This document shows positions 22,214 to 25,352 of a stretch of DNA of 25,352 nucleotides, piece by piece. The stretch covers positions 1 to 25,352 of the forward strand of contig JAEXNT010000020.1 of assembly GCA_023439545.1 (NCBI GenBank), read 5' to 3'. The notes below the pieces were generated by a model that saw nothing but the letters and a program-made list of their open reading frames with translations, did no database searches and was not told the DNA's origin. The position numbers and the translations under genes were made by a program. Position 1 is the stretch's first letter. Each line of letters begins with the position of its first letter. Source of the DNA: Bacillota bacterium. Lineage in GTDB: Bacteria > Bacillota > Clostridia > Acetivibrionales > DTU013.

Positions 22214-23992
22214 TTATCCTCCCAGCCATTTATCAGCCTTATGACCCCCAACCATATACCAACGAGGATTATCCAGTTGCCAAAGCTTGCTTTTTTTATA
22301 GTATTGCATTTCAGCATCCTCAGACTTATCCCAAGCGTCATATGACACTTTACGGACAACCACCATTTTTCCGTTTACAAGTTTTGTTTCAGTCAATCCG
22401 TTCGAATCAGCATCCAAGTTGTTTGTCATAATAAATTTACCATCTATATATTTATAAATAGAACCGCCCCAAAATTCTGCGCCTGAGCCACCGGCAGAGT
22501 AAATGCATTTATTGTTCGGATCAAGTGCCGGATTGTAAATTTCAGTAAACGATTTAGATTCAACAAATGAAGATGTTTTAGGGTCCCACAGCCAACAGTT
22601 GTACAATGTATTGCTATGGGCGCCGGAATAGTCGTTCAAGACAATCACATCCTTGTAGCCATCGAAGTTTACATCCACAATATGCAAACCCATCGTGTCC
22701 ATCATCTCATTGTAAACGGGGCTGCCAAGAACCTCATCACCAGAAGTTTCCGAAAAATCTGCCGATAGGATGAGATGCCCTTTTTCGTCAAAGGCTTTCA
22801 TCCCCATCACGAAACCTACCGCATAATCTTCCGTACCCCTTGTCATCCCCATAGCTACAAAACGGTATTCTGGCATGTCCTTATGTAGACGGTCACTCAC
22901 CTCATAGGTCACATCTTTATATGCGTTACTGGATAAATCCGCTAGTAGCTGCTTGTCGCCACCGCCTGTGCTCATGGAATATATTTTTGCACCGGTTATC
23001 GTATAATATATTCTGCCATCCCACACCGAAAAACGATCTCCGTGGTCGTCGGACAATAACTGTCTATCGCTACCATCTGTTTTAACGCTGAAAATTCTCC
23101 AATCGTCCCCTTTTTGGTAATAAATCCGATTATTAACTACACTCATATTTGGTGCATAGTCGTCGCTTACCTTGTGTCTGTCGCCGCCGTTTGTTCTCAT
23201 GGCATAAAGTTTGTAGCTATCTTTTGTATTTGGATAATAAATCCAATCGCCTACTGCGACAATACGAAAAGGTTCGTCATCGGACAATTTAATTTTTTCG
23301 CTTCCATCCGTTTTCAAACTGTAGATACCTTTATTGCCGCTTAACTCAGAATAGTAAATCCGGCCTCCAAGCACATCCATATATACCGGAGAGTCGTCAC
23401 TCAACTTTTTTCTGTCGCTGCCATCGGCTTTTATGCTGTATAAACTGTCAGAGTCATCATGGTTACTGTAATATATCCGTCCATCATATACACTCCAAAA
23501 GATAGAAACCAGTTTATCATCAGACAACTTGCGTCTGTCGTTACCGTCAGTCGTTATAGAGTATAGTTTTGAGCTGTCGCTACCATTTTCATAATATATT
23601 TGGTCACCTGATACACAAAACAGCGGTGAACAATCATCATTCAACTTACGCTTTTCACTGCCGTCGATGTTTATGCTATAAAGTGTCCCATTGTCGTATT
23701 CATTGGAAAAATATATTTTACCACCCTGAACCGTGAAGTCCGTACATTGATTCATATTCTCCGACGTGATTTCGGGTGCATTAGAAGGCGCAGGCTCAGA
23801 ACTTGAAATATTAGATGATGCAGATATTTTGGAAGTCGCAATCGGTTCTATATTGTCCCTCTCGATGCCTGATGTGCTCAATGCGTTCAGCGTACTTGAT
23901 ACTTCTTCCACGTTCTTTTCAGACTGAACTTTGCAACCGCTAAGGATTAGAACAATTGTGAGGAGTAAAAAAACGATAGCACTTCTACTCAT
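22214..23992 (-). CDS. Lipoprotein with eight DUF5050-type propeller repeats and an FG-GAP-like end
   Basis: This approximately 592-aa surface lipoprotein has lipobox LSGC (Cys20) and then a Ser-rich linker to about residue 85. Eight repeats of about 33-40 residues follow (about 90-345), each with the pattern G.IYY....LYSI.TDGS.R.KLSDD, the DUF5050/LRP-like beta-propeller signature. The C-terminal part (about 360-592) contains VDVNFDGYKDVIVLND, an FG-GAP/calcium-loop-like motif, and continues with a globular end. The role is unknown; such proteins commonly bind ligands or assist at the cell surface. Two adjacent ATGs (23995, 23992) follow GAAGG; the second has better spacing. The encoding DNA is itself repetitive at about 22960-23740. 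Confidence 0.82.
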   Translation of the reverse strand: MSRSAIVFLLLTIVLILSGCKVQSEKNVEEVSSTLNALSTSGIERDNIEPIATSKISASSNISSSEPAPSNAPEITSENMNQCTDFTVQGGKIYFSNEYDNGTLYSINIDGSEKRKLNDDCSPLFCVSGDQIYYENGSDSSKLYSITTDGNDRRKLSDDKLVSIFWSVYDGRIYYSNHDDSDSLYSIKADGSDRKKLSDDSPVYMDVLGGRIYYSELSGNKGIYSLKTDGSEKIKLSDDEPFRIVAVGDWIYYPNTKDSYKLYAMRTNGGDRHKVSDDYAPNMSVVNNRIYYQKGDDWRIFSVKTDGSDRQLLSDDHGDRFSVWDGRIYYTITGAKIYSMSTGGGDKQLLADLSSNAYKDVTYEVSDRLHKDMPEYRFVAMGMTRGTEDYAVGFVMGMKAFDEKGHLILSADFSETSGDEVLGSPVYNEMMDTMGLHIVDVNFDGYKDVIVLNDYSGAHSNTLYNCWLWDPKTSSFVESKSFTEIYNPALDPNNKCIYSAGGSGAEFWGGSIYKYIDGKFIMTNNLDADSNGLTETKLVNGKMVVVRKVSYDAWDKSEDAEMQYYKKSKLWQLDNPRWYMVGGHKADKWLGG

Positions 23993-24103
23993 CATTAAAC
24001 CTTCATTCTAGCGTATATTTTTTCTACTATAAATCGTTAATGTTGCGCGTTATAGCCACAACGAACAGTATGTAAATACCCGGAATCTGAATTTGTTCTG
24101 GTC

Positions 24104-24177
24104 AACTTCGCAGTATTAGCCTAATCCGAAGTTGGTTTCTTCCTCTGTTATAAACAAACTGCGAAGTTCGGCTAATA
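24104..24177. repeat. Shuffled inverted repeat pair, possible insertion-sequence end
   Basis: AACTTCGCAG (24104-24113) is the exact reverse complement of CTGCGAAGTT (24159-24168). TATTAGCC (24114-24121) is the reverse complement of GGCTAATA (24170-24177). Because the two blocks appear in the same order on both sides, they cannot form one nested hairpin. A third partial copy, CCGAAGTT, lies at 24126-24133. The repeats sit directly beside the transposase remnant at 24194-24352. Confidence 0.5.
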
Positions 24178-24193
24178 CTTTGAATTGCCCAGT

Positions 24194-24352
24194 TTACTTC
24201 TTATACACCTGGCAGCAATGGATAATGGCGCACCTTCGGAATGTATCCGTCACTGCCTTATGCAAGGCTTTTCCGCCATCCAGAATGAACAGACGTGGCG
24301 CGTCCGGGGCCAGTTCCCGGTTTATCAGGTCAGCGAGCAGTCCTTTGATGGA
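24194..24352 (-). pseudogene. IS256-family (mutator-type) transposase remnant
   Basis: The minus strand has an open frame of about 52 codons bounded by stops: SIKGLLADLINRELAPDAPR, LFILDGGKALHKAVTDTF, then RRCAIIHCCQVYKK and a stop. This matches the internal catalytic-core stretch of IS256-type transposases, where a 'rLFviDGakALrkAi' segment and an 'RCQVHKrRNv' segment are conserved. Both ends of the gene are missing, so it cannot be active. The gene-free interval 23996-24444 otherwise holds only the repeats at 24104-24177 and a dyad at 24385-24411. Confidence 0.75.
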
Positions 24353-24384
24353 TTACTGATTTAAAGAAGACCTTCAGTTTTTTA

Positions 24385-24411
24385 CTTTTCATTGCTATAT
24401 CAATGAAAAAG
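24385..24411. repeat. Dyad downstream of the dipeptidase gene
   Basis: CTTTTCATTG and CAATGAAAAAG flank a CTATAT centre, giving a 10-bp stem with one unpaired A. It lies 34 bp past the dipeptidase stop. Read on the minus strand it is followed by A-rich rather than T-rich sequence, so it is not a standard terminator. Confidence 0.35.
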
Positions 24412-24444
24412 AAATGGGAAATGAGGCTGAGCACTGTGTTCCAA

Positions 24445-25352
24445 TCAAGCGTCCGATCTGGAAAAGGCGTTCTTCATCTGGCTGCTCAGTTCGAAGAGGA
24501 CCTTGTCCAATGTATCGGCGGTTTCTTTTTTTAACATGTCCGCGATTTCCTGATTGGCCTGTTCCCGAAGCGCGGCCCGTTTTGCCATATTCGCTTCCCG
24601 CCGGAGCTTTTTATCATATTGGTTGATCAGCGCATGTCCTTTGGACTGTACAGCAAGCTGATGTCGCTCGATATGAAATATGGATTTACCATAAGCTGCG
24701 TCCGCCATAGCGGCAATCATGCGGCTGGACCAGTAAAAACTGTCGGTTGAAATTTCCTTAGTTGTATTGGCAAGATAGTCCGGTGTTGCGGACACATTAG
24801 CATAAAAAGGCGCCATCACATTGAAGGCGTTGGATGCGAAGGCGAGCCACTCCACCACACAGAACTCCTCCGGGACGTCCGGGCGCATCTGGACCAAAGC
24901 CATAAAGTCATTCCGGTTTATGCCGATCGGGCGGAAGAGGCCTTTCGTGGCTGGATCGCCATGAGTTTCATAGGGATCATATGGCGTTCCTTGATAATGA
25001 GAGGACAGTGCGTATTTTACATCCTCCGGCGTGATCTTCTTCTCCGGCGTCATGCACCAGGGCAAATCATCGGAACGCGGCGTGAAATCCGCATTCGGGC
25101 CATCCCATACTTTGGTGTGCGGGTTAAAATACCGCAACATGAACCAGGCGCGCGGCGTATTATAAACATGATCCGCATCATCGTGACTTCCGAAAGCATC
25201 TCTTGGATTAAGGCCTCCGTTCAGCGATAAATCCAAATGGTTCTCCTCAATGAACTCCTTCATATCAGCCGAGCACATATAGTTTTTCTTTTCGGTAAGC
25301 GCATCCTCCAGATCAAACCGGTCAAGTCCCAGCTGGTTCGGCATCACAACAT
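24445..25352 (-). CDS. C69-family dipeptidase (PepD-like), 3' part
   Basis: This is the C-terminal portion (about 302 codons) of a peptidase family C69 enzyme, with the reading frame open to the window edge. Family blocks are NTPRAWFMLRYFNPHTKVWDGP, DLPWCMTPEKKITPEDVKYA, SSHYQGTPYDPYETHGDP, FRPIGINRNDFMALVQMRPD and ANTTKEISTDSFYWSSRMIAA. The N-terminal nucleophile cysteine, exposed after propeptide removal in this Ntn-hydrolase family, must lie to the right of the window; family members are about 470-540 aa. It hydrolyses a range of dipeptides. The GTG/ATG codons near 25347 are internal, not a start. A charged, probably helical C-terminal tail (about the last 60 residues) ends the protein. 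Confidence 0.9.
   Translation of the reverse strand, partial: VVMPNQLGLDRFDLEDALTEKKNYMCSADMKEFIEENHLDLSLNGGLNPRDAFGSHDDADHVYNTPRAWFMLRYFNPHTKVWDGPNADFTPRSDDLPWCMTPEKKITPEDVKYALSSHYQGTPYDPYETHGDPATKGLFRPIGINRNDFMALVQMRPDVPEEFCVVEWLAFASNAFNVMAPFYANVSATPDYLANTTKEISTDSFYWSSRMIAAMADAAYGKSIFHIERHQLAVQSKGHALINQYDKKLRREANMAKRAALREQANQEIADMLKKETADTLDKVLFELSSQMKNAFSRSDA

Overview
This 25.4 kb window is bacterial. It most likely comes from a spore-forming, plant-polysaccharide-degrading member of the Clostridia (Bacillota). The evidence is AGGAGG-type ribosome binding sites, several lipoproteins with classical lipoboxes, a YesM/YesN two-component pair, a gerM-rdgB-yfcE gene cluster matching the B. subtilis gerM-rph-ysnA-ysnB order, and AMIN/Amidase_3 and VanY-type wall enzymes. 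Nearly all genes lie on the minus strand; only an FmdB-type zinc ribbon gene and a tiny downstream ORF are on the plus strand.

Region 1 (1-11.2 kb) is a carbohydrate-utilisation locus read on the minus strand. A YesM-type sensor kinase and a YesN-type AraC response regulator overlap by 23 bp. They precede a four-gene run: a DUF1680 glycosidase (GH127/GH146-like), a type-B carboxylesterase, a GH43 beta-xylosidase/arabinofuranosidase and a sugar-binding lipoprotein. A strong hairpin terminator follows the binding protein. All three enzymes lack signal peptides, so the likely scheme is capture of short arabino/xylo-oligosaccharides outside, import, then removal of ester and arabinose/xylose decorations in the cytoplasm. 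No permease or ATPase is present. A decayed GH31 gene (frameshift in a poly-A run) lies upstream of the kinase.

Region 2 (11.2-17.7 kb) is cell-wall and housekeeping: a VanY-like D,D-carboxypeptidase, an FmdB zinc ribbon protein, a small Cys-containing ORF, then (minus strand) an AMIN-Amidase_3 amidase, a GerM-like lipoprotein, an XTP/dITP pyrophosphatase and a YfcE-type phosphodiesterase. The rph gene that sits between gerM and rdgB in B. subtilis is absent.

Region 3 (17.7-25.35 kb) holds single genes separated by repeats and mobile-element debris: a block of ~60-bp degenerate repeats, a NimA-like flavin/PLP-fold protein, a SAM methyltransferase, a membrane protein with a C-terminal zinc ribbon, an amidase-signature enzyme, a beta-propeller lipoprotein, an IS256-type transposase remnant, and the 3' part of a C69 dipeptidase that runs off the right edge.

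No phage, CRISPR, tRNA, rRNA or recognisable defence system was found. The items most worth a second look are the unusual DUF1680 enzyme and its putative operator, the ~60-bp intergenic repeats next to a plus-strand promoter-like sequence, and the nested dyads at the left edge.
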